Below are positions 21,961 through 34,300 of a DNA stretch of 64,000 nucleotides, one piece after another; position 1 is the stretch's first letter; every line of letters begins with the position of its first letter. This DNA is from Capitella teleta (lineage: Eukaryota; Annelida; Polychaeta; Capitellidae). The position numbers and the translations under genes were made by a program. The DNA is taken from contig KB311953.1 in assembly GCA_000328365.1 (NCBI GenBank), forward strand, positions 305,920 through 369,919, in the 5' to 3' direction. A model generated the notes under the pieces. That model saw only the letters and a program-made list of their open reading frames with translations, had not been told where the DNA came from and ran no database searches.

Positions 21961-24493
21961 TGTTGTTTCAACATTAAGAGCAATTCAACAAAAGTTTCAT
22001 TCGATTCACTCAGCACTTGTATATATAAACCCACGCACCTGCAATAAAGATTGAGTCTTCCTCCAAGCCTGCGTTTATCATTGATACTTCAACATGGTGT
22101 TAGAAGATTGAAGAACCAACGTCAACTCCACATTCAAGCGCGACTACATGCAAGTGCTGTGACTTCAACATACAGCATGGCTACCAGCAACAGACCTTTT
22201 CGGCCCAAAATGGATTGGACCATGGATGCAGATCTCCCCCATCAATTCAAAAAATGGAAGCGACAAGTCAGGAACGAAGTTTGACTGCTGATGGCAGAGG
22301 ACTCCAGCAAGGGGGAGGCTTATGCATGCACTATGGTCCTGGTGTGTGCTGGTGAGCAAGGCGAGGACATCATAGACCAAGCAGGACTCTCCGGTGACCG
22401 CTCAGATCATATGAATCTCATTAAGTGCCTAGAGGACCACGTAATACCATCCATGCATTATATTGAGGATTGTGTCAATTACTTCTTTTGCAAACAAGGT
22501 GACATGTCTATTTGTCAATATCAGAGTGAATCTGAAAAGTTAATTGAACGGATGATCCCTAATTACGATGCATCTAAGAAAATCACTCATCTTGAACTTA
22601 AGCAGTTCCTATTACGCAACTTGCTCCTTGTTGGCCTTAAACACAGAGATGTGCTCAAAGACTGCCAAATGCTTAAAGAGAAGGAATGCACTGCTGAGCA
22701 CATCATTCAATTGGCACTTCGAGCTGAATAGGGGCACCGGATAGCGCAGTGGGTTAAACCGCTGACTACAATCCTATGCCGACCGTGGGGGTCGAGGTCC
22801 CGGGTTCGAGACCCGATCAGGCCACGGGCGTTATGATTGTGAATTACAATTAAGAACCCTTGGGATTTATCGATAAGAGTAGGGGGAAACCCCGGTCCCG
22901 GGCCTTCTGTTCTGGCGCCCGTATCACCCGAACGGGTTGGGTGGAGCCGTAAAACCCCAATCACTCACTCACTCGAGCTGAATATCGTGAAACCGCGAAC
23001 ACACACATGTCTAAAACTGTCAACTCAAGCAGCGCATCAACTGCATTGCAAGACATCATGAGTGGATCTACAACGCATGTGAAACGCATCAGTCCACTCA
23101 ATGCTCACCCTCCCACAGCCACACCTCAAGCAAAGGTCTGCAGATGGTGTGGGGCAAACAGGTTCTGCAAACGCCGTGAATGTCCAGCAAATGGATCCGA
23201 ATGCTCCTTCTGCCACCGCATGGGACACTATGCCAAAGTTTGTCTACAAAAGAAGCTTGCTAAACCCAGAAGGCCCCGGTTTGCACAGCACAAGAAGAAG
23301 CTGCACAACTTGGACCAAGCCAACGATAACTGCGATAACATCAGCTGCGATGGTGACGAAGCCCCCATGTATGACTTCAACACAATCATAACAGACATGC
23401 ACAGCATCAAACAAGGACACATCAAGCTGAGGGTAACTATCCACTGCTCCTCACATGTGCACCAGATAGAAGTGGAGATCGACACAGGTGCCGCATGTAA
23501 CATCATATCCAACTACCTGATCAAGCTCATATTTGGAAGTGTGCGGTCTGAAGTCAGCAACGCCAGGATCCGTGCATATGGCAACAATCCAGTCAGCATC
23601 CTTGGCCGCTGCTCCCTCATCATTCACACAACAGATGGAAGAAAGCACTCTGCATCGTTCGAGATCACTGGGCACAACGGCCATCCCATCATAGGAAGAG
23701 ACACTAGCAAGCAGATTGGTTACATCCACTACCCTGATATGCACACCCCCCCCCCCTCTGGAGAACCGACCCACAATGCACGATATCAAAGCCCTTCGTC
23801 ACCAAGTGAAGCTGCCAGTCATCCAGGAGAAGCGTATCACCCACGTCATCATTGACAGTATCAGACATCCTCTCCTGACCACGAAGGACTACATCACAGA
23901 GAACTTCAAGGAAGTATTCGACGGTCTAGGTAACTTACCTGGTGGGGAATACCAACTGAAATTGAAACCGAATGCATTCAGAGCTGAATTACAAAGACTT
24001 CAAGCCCAAGGTATCATCGTCAAAGAAGATGGTCACACGGAATGGGTCAACTCCGTCGTTCCTGCACTGAAGGCTGATGGATCCATCCGCCTATGCCTCG
24101 ACCCAAAGGACTTGAATGCATGCCTGGAGAGAAATGCATACTACATCAAGACCGTCGACGAGCTCAGCGCAGAACTCAGTGGATGCAATTTATTCACGGC
24201 ATTGGACGCAAAACAAGGATATTGGCACGTCACACTCGACCACGACTCCAGCCTCCTGACAAAATTTAACACGCCGTGGGGGAAGTACCGGTTCACGCGT
24301 CTCCCATTCGGGCTCAAGGTCTCTGGTGACGTGTTCCAGGAACGCCTCGATGCAGTACTCAGCCAACTACCTGGAGTGACCAACCTTATCGACGATTGCC
24401 TGGGCACTTGTATATATAAACCCATGCACCTGCAATAAAGATTGAGTCTTTCTCCAATTTTCCAAGCCTGCGTTCATCATTGATTCTTCAACA
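21961..24493 (+). mobile_element. Gypsy-like LTR retrotransposon fossil
   Basis: A TG...CA repeat at 21961-22094 and a related repeat at 24403-24493 share a TATATATAAACCCA stretch and AATAAA close together. Parts seen between them, in order: a gag-like region, a zinc-knuckle-like cysteine cluster (C-x2-C...H-x4-C), a retropepsin-like stretch with DTGA, and reverse-transcriptase palm motifs. The element is broken, with several breaks. It sits in the ATT tail of the LINE, and a SINE sits within it. The two repeats are still alike, so moderate age is likely. Confidence 0.85.
22730..22973 (+). mobile_element. tRNA-derived SINE with perfect 10-bp target duplication
   Basis: Same family as 11478-11822. 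A-box-like TAGCGCAGTGGG, B box GGTTCGAGACC, the GGGTTGGGTGGAGCCGTAAA block and a (CACT)n tail. CGAGCTGAAT flanks it at 22720-22729 and 22974-22983. It is shorter in the middle than the 11478 copy. It landed inside the gypsy-like fossil, so it is younger than that element. Confidence 0.92.
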
Positions 24494-24606
<113 letters not shown>

Positions 24607-24674
24607 GGCACACCCGACGTATTTTTTGCAGTCTCATTTCGAGCCCTGTGGTTGAAATTGGCGCCATGGTCTTC

Positions 24675-24712
24675 TGCGCATGCGCTGACGTCATTTCCGA
24701 TTGGATGGCGAC
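24675..24712 (+). promoter_or_regulatory. Candidate TATA-less promoter: NRF1-CRE-CCAAT-YY1 cluster
   Basis: TGCGCATGCGC (24675-24685), the NRF1 palindrome, abuts TGACGTCA (24686-24693), a full CRE. It is followed by GATTGG (24699-24704), an inverted CCAAT, and GGATGGCG (24703-24710), a YY1-like core. Such clusters mark housekeeping-type promoters. The nearest plus-strand gene is brat, 2.75 kb on; a 5' UTR exon ending near 24859 (TTTCAG|GTATTT) and an acceptor just before 27443 (TTTTCAG|GTAATC) could link them. That link is inferred. Confidence 0.5.
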
Positions 24713-24859
24713 TGCTGCTGTGAACGTCATTTAGATGTTCCGCCGTCTTTCTCGCTGAACTGCGTTGCTTTTGCTCCGGTTCTGCAAGAAATAAATCGCT
24801 ATCACCGTTTTGAACTATTCATCGAACTCTACAACACAAATTTTCATTGATATTTCAGG

Positions 24860-25955
24860 TATTTTTCTCGTAGTCTGCGTTTTACTTCGCCTCACACGAG
24901 GTCAACTCCCCCATTTTCATTTTCAGTTCACGAAAAAAATTTGCGTAGTCTAAACGCGGGTGAAGTAGTTTATATTGCCTGATTTTTGGCTCAATTCGCA
25001 CATTCCCTATTGTTGTGTGCGTTTTGAATGTAGTTTTCTTATTATTGCCCTAGTATAAGACAAACGGGTGATTGTTTGCTGAATCAATAAAATTGTTAAT
25101 TTATGATGGAATTCCTGGATATCTGACTTAACGAAGTGTCTTATTTCAACGCCTCGCGTAGCATGTACCTAAAGTATTACTGAAATAGTCCTTAACCCTC
25201 TGGTTGACCAATGACTGATCAGGATTCAATCAGGTCTCATGCAGTCACCACCATCTAACCTTTCAAATCTGAAAAATCGGTAATTCTGATAAATTTTTAT
25301 TATAAATGTTGGTTTTCTGTTTATCGTGGTAGTGAGTTCCTGTGTGAAGAGATGGAAATGCTCTGCTTGACCTTTTAATTTCAGACAAGAATGACCGCAT
25401 AACATCTACACCTTGCTAAGGAACGGCTCTTTGATCCGAATGCTCACAAGTCTGAATTAATAAGAGTTATGGTTACAGGGACTTAGCGTACTTAGCGTTA
25501 GGCTTACAGTTTAAGATAGGTATAGGGTGGGATCGGCTCACAAGTCCGAATTTACAAGATTATACTATGGTCAGGGATTGGGACTTGAGTGGTGGTTATG
25601 GACTTGCTTTGACATTGTGTATGGGGAATTCGACCCCATCCCCCTCACAATGCCGGCAGGTCATAACGATGACAAAATCTTGAACTTCTTTGTGCTTCAA
25701 GTTTACTATGTATGGGTCCTTGGATGCATATTCATACGATAAACGAAATAGGAAATAGCCCCGAAGCTCAAGTACAAAAACAAAAATGAGAGGTTGTCAA
25801 AACTACACAAGGAAACTTATTCTTGATCAGAATGATGGCGGAGTTAAAATGTTGAGGATCAATCACTCCACAGAATTGATATAATTATTGTAGAACACTG
25901 GAGCTAAATTTCCATAGAATTCAAATTTTTTCATTCAGCAGTATATGGTTATTAC
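24860..25955. other. Probable 5' intron of brat, no gene seen
   Basis: Unique-looking AT-rich DNA between the promoter candidate and the hAT element; no supported coding segment. Confidence 0.35.
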
Positions 25956-26972
25956 TAGAGCTGGGCGAATAGTGCTTCAACACGGATAACGGATATCCGT
26001 GTTACTAATATCCGACGGATACGGACACGGATATTTATGCCCAAACACGGGAGCATGCACCTACAGCGTAATGCCCCAGCGCCTGGCACACGCTGTGAAC
26101 GGGAGAAGCCACACTCTGCCTGCAGCAGTTAAAGACAAGCATCTTGACCTACTGCTGTCATCTTTCTTGCTTCTTGTACATTTCTTTTATCAAAACGTTC
26201 AGAATGAGTTTCAAGAGGCATCGCACATGCAGACAGCTCGCTTGCCTGTCGATTTCACAGAGGTGAATTCCTTATCAGCATAGGCTATTTGCAGTATTTT
26301 TCCCCAACTTCATGAGTCGCAGATTATAAGCCCAAGACGGAACGACAGTAACGTGCACTTTGTGCTACAGTTTACACTTTCAACAAACATGATTTGGAAA
26401 TGTACAAACTTAGTAACTTCATGCAGCGCAAATCAGTTCATAGCAATTATTGTTCTACAGAAAGTTTGAAATAATTCAAGTCGCTAGATTGCCAAGTAGC
26501 GGGCCTACATGTATTAGTCTATATTAACTGTTCAATTTCAAACATGTTCAAGGTTGAGAAAGTGATGAAATTCAGTGCTGTTTGTGGTTCACACGAAAAC
26601 TGTAACAGACAAAGCTGTCACGTGTAACAGGGTTGAAAAATAGGCACTAAAGGAGATAGTCAACAACACGTGGTTACGTCACTTTTGCAGTTTTGCGTGA
26701 TGATTGAAGAGATTCAAGGGCATAGAATTGTGTTTATTTAAAACAAATCAGAATTAGCGCATTGTCGACGTCGTGTAATCTTGTAATTGACATCGCTCAG
26801 CTTCAGTGAGCAGCGCTTGTGTGCGGAATGGCTGTGCGCTACGCTCACTGTGCGATCGAAAAGGACACTTCAATTTTACACTATCCGTGTTGAAACACGG
26901 ATCACGGATAGTGCTGAACACCCAATATCCGTGCTGACACGGATATCGGACACGGATATCCGCACAGCCCTA
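25956..26972. mobile_element. Non-autonomous hAT element (1017 bp)
   Basis: The ends are TAGAGCTGGGCG and CGCACAGCCCTA, inverted repeats of hAT type. They are flanked by a perfect 8-bp duplication, GTTATTAC (25948-25955 and 26973-26980). Both subterminal regions are packed with CACGGATA / TATCCGTG boxes in both orientations, likely transposase sites. No transposase frame inside. Confidence 0.9.
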
Positions 26973-27457
26973 GTTATTACTTTGTTAGATTAAACTTTCT
27001 GTTCATCGTGCGTGTTCCTCAATATACTGAGCTGTGTTGTGGAAAGTTGTTGGCTGGATTACCTGCTTGTTTATCTGAGCGCTTTTTATATTTTTCTCAT
27101 TTTTATATATGTGGCTCAAAAACAGCTATTGCTGATGCCATCTGCCAAATAAAAACTTGTTGAATTGAAGTTTGTCTGCCCATCTATGCAGCCTAATCTA
27201 CTTAAGCCCAATCTGCTCTCCCATTATGAAATAATGTGCATCCTGCAGGGTAAAATAATGCTGCACACATAATTATGTTGAGTAATTAACATAACTTGTA
27301 CGAATTTTTTTCAAGTACATGGGAATTGGTTGGTATTCCAGTTTGCCAAATATATTTCTTGGTCTTTTTGGCTGTCAATCAAGTGGTCAAATTGATTTGT
27401 ATTCTGATTCAAGGGGTTCATTTTCATTTACTCATTTTCAGGTAATCTGCAGCAAAC

Positions 27458-30400
27458 ATGTCTTTGAGTAATTCGCCAGTTGAGCAAATGGCTGAAGACT
27501 CTAATAAAATTGAAGATGAGATAAATGAGATGATGGATTCAACCCAAGAAGAAGAGGAGGAGGAAGAGGAGGAGGAAGAACAAGAAGAAATAGTAGAATT
27601 AAAAGAAGAGAAGAATTTGGTGGAGGAGAAAAATGAAGAGAAGGATGAGGAGAATGAGGGAGAAGAGAATGGTGATGACTTTGGAGGATCCCTTGGAGGA
27701 GACATGGAGGATTCGCTAGAGAACTGCTCCGCCTTCTCTGACAGCCACGTCTGCCGCCTGTGCAATGAGCGCCTGAACAATCCTCGCATCCTGCCCTGCC
27801 TGCATTCCTTCTGCAGCGACTGCCTTGCGAAGGAGGTGGCGATGCCCTCGCCTGATTCCAGTTCCGCTCAGGAGCGCCTCACCAGGGCTCTAGTGCCCAG
27901 CATCATCACATGCAAGATCTGCAAGCAGGAAGCCGTCCTGGGGCCCAACGGAGTGGAGGAGCTGCCCTATGACTATGTGCTGATGAATGTGCTTGACATG
28001 GAGGCCATTGCAGACATGCAGATCATCTGCACCAGCTGCAAGGCGAAGGAGAAAGCCGTGGCACGCTGCAGTGACTGCGCCAATTTCCTCTGCCCCAACT
28101 GCGTGACGGCCCATCAATACATGCGGTGCTTTGAGAACCACAAGGTCAGCTTCCTTCCCTGGGTGCATTCTCTCATTCTTATTGTCACCAGGTTGTCTCG
28201 TTTGAGGAATTACGATCGAGCGAAGGCATTGCCATCCACAAGCCCATCTTCTGCAACTTGCATACCACTGAGAACCTCAAGTACTTCTGCAACACCTGCC
28301 AGGTTTGTCTGCGATAGTGGATTGCTAGTTTTTTTTACCATCGTGATTGTAGGTGCCCATCTGCAATGAGTGTATGATGGCAGAGCACCGTCAGCCTGAA
28401 CACAAACACGAGCGCATTCCGGAGTTGGGAGACAAGCAGTTGAATGACCTGAAGCACTTGGTTTCTGAGTCAAGGGGAAAGGTGTCTGCCTGCATGGAAG
28501 CCTCAAGCAACCTGGAGAACATGCTCAGTGATCTGCAGATGCAGCGCGATAACGCTCGTGGCCTCATTGAAGAGACTTTCCAAACGTACCGAACGACCCT
28601 TCAGAAGCAGAAGGTAGGCTATGGTTTGTTAATGATGACGTTATTGACTGTTTGTGTTTGTCAGGATAACCTGCTCAGTGAGCTAGACGAAGTGCATTCA
28701 CACCAAGAGCTCTCCATCATGGAGCTGTTCCACAATTTAGAGAAGACCATCGAGAAGATAGATGACGGATGCGAGTTCACAGAGCGCGTCCTTAAGCATG
28801 GCAACGCAGTGGAGATTCTACTGATCAAACGCCAGATCCAAGACCAGCTCATGTCGCTGATCAGCAACACTCCCCGGCTGGATATGGGCGTCAAGATAGA
28901 GTTCAGAACGGACGCTGCTAATTTTGAGGCTGCCATCAAGAAGCTGTTTGGAGAACTCCGCTCCAGCAACACCCCCACCTCGGCACCAGAGCCCATCGAA
29001 GGCGTGGATCAAGTGGACGCTGCTAGGCTCACCAGCCCAGAACTGGTACGTGGATAGACTGGGCATGTGCATGGCTTATTCTTGGTTGTATTCTCCAGGC
29101 GTGTCAAGAGGTGGCTGCGGCTCTTGTGCCCTCCTTTGACACGGACATCAGCATTCCCCAGAGTCTCCTGGATGCTGACCCTAACCTGCTCACTCCAACT
29201 GTGTCTGTGGGAGACCTGATTCCAGCCCTGGCCAGGATGAATTCCATGAACACCAATTGTGCTGGTTTGGATGTTGGAGGAGAGATAGCTGGAGTGTCAG
29301 CTCACACCATCAACACGATTGCTAGCTCCCTGCAGCAGCTGCCCTCCATGGCTGGCATGGCCGCCCCAGAGCCAACCCGCAGCTCATCCCGCAATTCATA
29401 CAGCCCCGCGATGTCCGACAGTGGGATTTCTGTGGACGCTGGCAGCAACAGCAGCGGCGCACAGGGTCAGGTGATCACGGCAGCCGAGTTGGCAAAGCTG
29501 GGCAACATCACCCTCAACAGCCAAGGTTTGTACTCAATGACCTCACCTGTCCATGCTGCAGAGTTTTCGTCTCAGGTAATGTGAAGCTGAACAACCATGT
29601 GTTGCCCGGATTGAACATCAACAACGTGACTGGATTGGCGCACGCCATGCAGCTGCAGCAGAACGCAGGCACCCCCACGCCCACTGAGAACGACCTAGCC
29701 GCCATGTTTGGAGGCCTCCCTCAGTCTTCCAGCTCATCCTCACGCTCACAGACTCCTCAGCACCTGAATGAGATCGCTGGTTTGCTGAGCCAGACTGCCC
29801 CTTTGAGTGGACTCGCCTCTCCCGGCTGCCCTGTCCTTGGAAGTGGAGCTAGCGGTTCTCTCATCTCATCTATGAATGCCCCCGGTTGTGAGTGGAATTG
29901 CAATATGCTTCGAAATGGCATAATTTATGGTTTGTGTCTTGCAGTGACCCAGATACCCGGGACTCCGATCAACCTGGGCGAAACGACTCCTCCGCTTTCT
30001 GCCACCAGGGGAGCGAGCAAAATCAGCGCTATGCAGATCCGGTGCAAGTTTGGGCAACTGGGGCCTGGCAAGAGTCAGTTCAACTCGCCTCATGGCTTCT
30101 GCCTTGGAATGGATGAGGACATCGTAGTAGCAGACACCAACAACCACCGCATTCAGGTTTTTGAGAAGTCCGGGGAGTTCAAGTATCAGTTTGGCATTCC
30201 TGGTGAGTTAAGACAAATGATTGTGTTCCGTGACGCTTGGTTTTGTGACTGTAGGTAAGGAGGAGGGACAGTTGTGGTACCCTCGCAAAGTGGCCGTCAT
30301 GAGACACTGTGGAAAATATGTCGTGTGTGACCGAGGCAACGAGCGATCCCGCATGCAGATCTTCACCAAGAACGGGCATTTCATTAAGAAGATAGCGATT

Positions 30401-31014
30401 CGTTACATTGACATTGTGGCTGGTTTGGCCATCACAGAGCAAGGTGAGCGTTGTTGTGTTGCATGATTGGGCGGAGGTTTCATTGTGGATTGCAGGGAAC
30501 ATTGTGGCTGTGGATAGCGTTTCTCCCACTGTGTTTTGCATTGGGGAGACGGGTGAGCTGGTCAAGTGGTTTGACTGCAGTGACTACATGAGGGAGCCCT
30601 CTGACATTGCCATCAGTGGCAAGGAGTATTTTGTGTGTGATTTCAAGGTGAGACCTTTTCTCTCGTGGCTTCCAAATGCTGATGACGTGCGTAATATCTG
30701 TGCAGGGTCACTGCGTTGTTGTCTTCAATGAGGACGGCCAATTCATGCGTCGCATTGGTTGTGAGAACATCACCAATTACCCCAACGGCATCGATATCAG
30801 TGACCATGGCGATGTGCTTGTGGGTGATAGCCATGGCAACCGCTTCCATGTGGCTGTCTTTCAGTCTGACGGATCGCTCATTGGCGAATTTGAGTGTCCG
30901 TACGTCAAGGTCAGTCGATGCTGTGGCCTCAACGTGACCTCTGAAGGTCATGTGGTGACCTTGGCCAAGAACAACCATCATGTGTTGGTTTTGAACACCC
31001 TGTACATTGCTTGA
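27458..31014 (+). CDS. brat: Brat-type TRIM-NHL protein (RING, two B-boxes, coiled coil, NHL propeller)
   Basis: Ten coding exons join in frame to 1027 residues: 27458-28144, 28192-28302, 28353-28613, 28665-29045, 29099-29525, 29576-29884, 29945-30202, 30255-30443, 30496-30647, 30706-31014. Introns are only about 47-60 bp. Order: Glu-rich acidic start (about 30-70), RING-like C99...C155 ([26 protein letters not shown]), B-box 1 (about 191-228), B-box 2 (about 249-290), coiled coil to about 450, Ser/Pro-rich linker, and NHL repeats (about 755-1027). The NHL part follows Drosophila Brat closely from memory: [68 protein letters not shown] and the ending [12 protein letters not shown]. Brat NHL binds mRNA and represses translation with Pumilio. 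Drosophila Brat lacks a RING; this protein keeps one. The ATG follows an acceptor by 15 nt, so a 5' UTR exon lies upstream. Confidence 0.95.
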
Positions 31015-34000
31015 GGACCATCTGACATGAACACTCAAGCCCTTCTTCTCATTATTGATTTCAGTTTTTACTTTTATCATATTGTTTTTTTTTTTGGGTG
31101 CCCATATCACGAATATTGTATACATATTTTCCAAATATCATAATCTGTTATGTACGTTTTTTTTTTTTTTTTTACTCTTCAAAAGAAGAAAAGAGTGAAA
31201 CTTGGAAACAATATTCCCCCTAATTTTTATTATTCTTTTTCCTTGCTGCCATTTTTATTAATTTTTTTTTTTGACCGGTGTGTAACTTTAGATTCAGATT
31301 TAATATTATTTCACTTGTGCTTTTGTTATGTGTTTATTTTTCCGATCATTTTTGGGTTGGTGTGACTTTTTTTCTTCTCCCTTTTCTCAGCCAAAATTAT
31401 GTGTAATATTTGATATATACGGCTCACTTGTACTTAATGGTGCGTCTTTTTTGGCGCATATATTAAGATAAACCATTCTTAATTAGCTTTCTTGGGGATT
31501 TCAATAGTTTGTAGTTTTTTTCTTTTTTTTTTTTTTTAAGTGTCTCTAGTCACTGACACTAGAAGTCTTGTGCCTTATTATTTTAAGTTTTTTTTTTTAC
31601 TCGACTAGATTTTTTTTTTCTCTCTCCTTCCTGAGGATTATTTGTGAGAATACAAATGAAAAACACACCCAGATAGTATTATTTGAAATATATTTGTCCA
31701 TTCCTGTTGATTCTGCACTGAGCAAAAGATTTGCAGCTAATTTCCCTTCTTCATTCGCTAGAAATAATTGAGATAACAGACGAGATTGCTGCTGAGTCAG
31801 CATAAAAGCAATATCATCTGAACCATTTGTTGGAAAGGAAAATTTCAGCGTGCTGGGTATAATTTTTGTGGAGAGGCATTTAACAACTATTATAAACTTT
31901 TTTTAAATTCATATTATTATCATTAGCTTTGTTTTTCTTCTTGTTCTTTATATATATTATATTATCCTTATATTACCCATATAATAAACAAATTGTAAAC
32001 AATTTTTTTTAGCAATATTTAGCGTGAAAGGTAACCCAAATTTTCTGTTATAATTTTTTTTTCTCCCAACTGCTCCCTTTTGAGCCGTGTGTGTGACTGC
32101 GTGAAAGTTTTAAACCAGCGAATTGTGTTTCTTTTTGCACTCTGTTGAGTACCTCCCTAAATTAACCCTCAATATTCCACGTCTAGTGCGTTTAAAACCT
32201 GAGCCACTCTCCGAGGGAGCCTAGTTTTTTTTTTTTTTTCAACCTTCCCCCATTTCCTGGAATTAAGATTCTTATTGTTATTAAAAACATGTCTCAGTCA
32301 TTATTTTTCTCTATATTATTCCATGTAATAGTTCATCTTAGCTATATTTTCCGGGCACTTGAAAAACAATTTTTTTGTTTATTTCCCCTATCTCTGTATA
32401 TTATAATTTCCCTACCCCCTTCCCTTATTTTTGCACTAATCAAATATTTCTTTATAAACATGTAATCAACGTTTTAATTTGTAGTCAAAATGAAAATTAG
32501 TCAATGATCTGTGGCTTTCTGAATAACCGTTTTTTTTTTTAATGGTTGTTTTTGCCATTTTTTTTCCTCTTCTCATTTATTTAGTCAAGTTTCATTCCGC
32601 TTTCCGTTCTGCAATTACTTATTTTTTTCTTGTTAACTCTGAAAGCCACTTTTCATTACTGAATTTTTGTGTGTGTTCACGATGGTTGAGGACTCCTATA
32701 CACCTCTTTCCATTGTGATGTTTTTTTTTTCTGATGCCTAGGTAAGGTATCCTGATATCCAAAATGTGTAGGGAGTTTACACGTTAAGATCTGTTTTGTT
32801 ACAATTATTAATATATTATCTATATTTGTATAGTCATATTGATTTGTTTGGTATACTGTATACACGGACATTTTTGCTTAAAGACCTTTTAGGGTTTTTA
32901 AACTGATATGAAGAAAAAAAAATTACAAAAGTTTGCGCCACTCTTTTTGTGGCCGCACAGAAAAACCTGCAAAAAAATATATAATGACAAGAAAAGAAAA
33001 AAACATAAAAAACTACCTTTTTTTATATAAAATTTTTTTTTTTTCTTTTTTTTTTTTTTTCTTTCTTTCTTTCCCCTGTTGCCCTGTTGTGGGTGCTTTC
33101 ATATTTGAATCAATTTTTTTATGTAAGATTGATTTTAGCGTAGATAAGCTGTCTTTTGTTTTTTGTTTGTTCTACTAGAATGGAGTGGTCACTTCCTTAT
33201 CGCACTCCTTTTTCTCTCGTTAATGTGACAACGCGGTTTGTAATATGTTTTAGGGATGATTTTTTTGAAAAGGTGCTCAATCTTAATTCCAATCGGTATA
33301 TTAATCATTCATCACTCCTCCCCTCCTTACATAGCTCTGTGTATCTCTGTATTAATATTGTGATTATTATTAAATTCCATTTTTTTTTTTTTTTTTTTTT
33401 CTGTTTTAAACGTGTATACTGCATAATTCTTGTGTCTTTCTGTTTGGGATTCCCTTATTATTTTTTTGTGTGTGTGTTTTTTTGTTTTTTCTTTTTTCCT
33501 GTATTAGAACTTTCCTACTTTCTCATCTCTTGAAAAGAAAAAAAATGCTTTGAAAAAAAGAAAAAATTTTATAAGATAAGTAGAGAAAAAAAAACATGAA
33601 AAAAATTGTGTGTTGCTAAGAAATGTTTTTTTAAACTACTATAATAATTCGTTTTCCGTTGCAATTTGTTCATATTTTTTTTGCCATTTTTTATTCACTG
33701 TTTAGATGCATATCAGCCTTGGTTTCAACTGGGCGTTATTACATGTACGTGGGAGATGTTCCCCATCAGTTTTGCCTCAGTTTTACATGGCCTCCTAACA
33801 ACTTCTGCTCATTTTAACATTTTACAAGAATAATTTTTTCTTTGTCTAGTCTCCTTGGATTTTTTGGGAGTCAGGACTGTTTTTTTTTTTTTTTTTCTTC
33901 CTTGATATAAATAATTAAAATAGTTGACAAATAACATGGGCTTTCTCTCTTTTTTTTTTTCCTCTTTCAATTGGGCACATATTATATTTAAAGAACTGAT

Positions 34001-34300
34001 AACTAATGGCGAATTTCCTTTTTTTCTTTTTTTTAAGACCACTCTGTCGACGGCTGTGTTATTGCGCTGTTTTTGATTCAGATGAAATCGCTGTTTTTCA
34101 ATCCCCCCCCCCTTTTTTTTTTCCCCCTCATGTATTCCACTTTTACACAATTTTTTTAAAAACGTAACCTTAGAAGTTCCACGAAAAAAAGACAATTTGT
34201 TTTTTCCTCTTGATTTTATTCTTCTGCATTGTTTATGACCGCATATTGAGGGTGAGAGATTTTTTTTTGTTCAAGGCCGAAATCTGTTTGAAATCGCCAG
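31015..34300 (+). other. T-tract-rich region after brat, probable U-rich 3' UTR
   Basis: About 3.3 kb with very many T runs of 8-18 on the plus strand, few A runs (mainly 33535-33610), and no supported gene. AATAAA occurs at about 31981-31986. Strand bias and position suggest one or more long U-rich 3' UTR forms of brat; transcript data would be needed. Confidence 0.45.
31981..31986 (+). terminator. Poly(A) signal candidate for brat
   Basis: AATAAA within CCATATAATAAACAAA, about 970 bases after the stop codon. Other sites further on are possible in this T-rich tract. Confidence 0.35.

Noticed and set aside
25527-25742. 71-codon plus frame upstream of brat
   Set aside because: No domain or splice link; it lies in the putative brat 5' intron.
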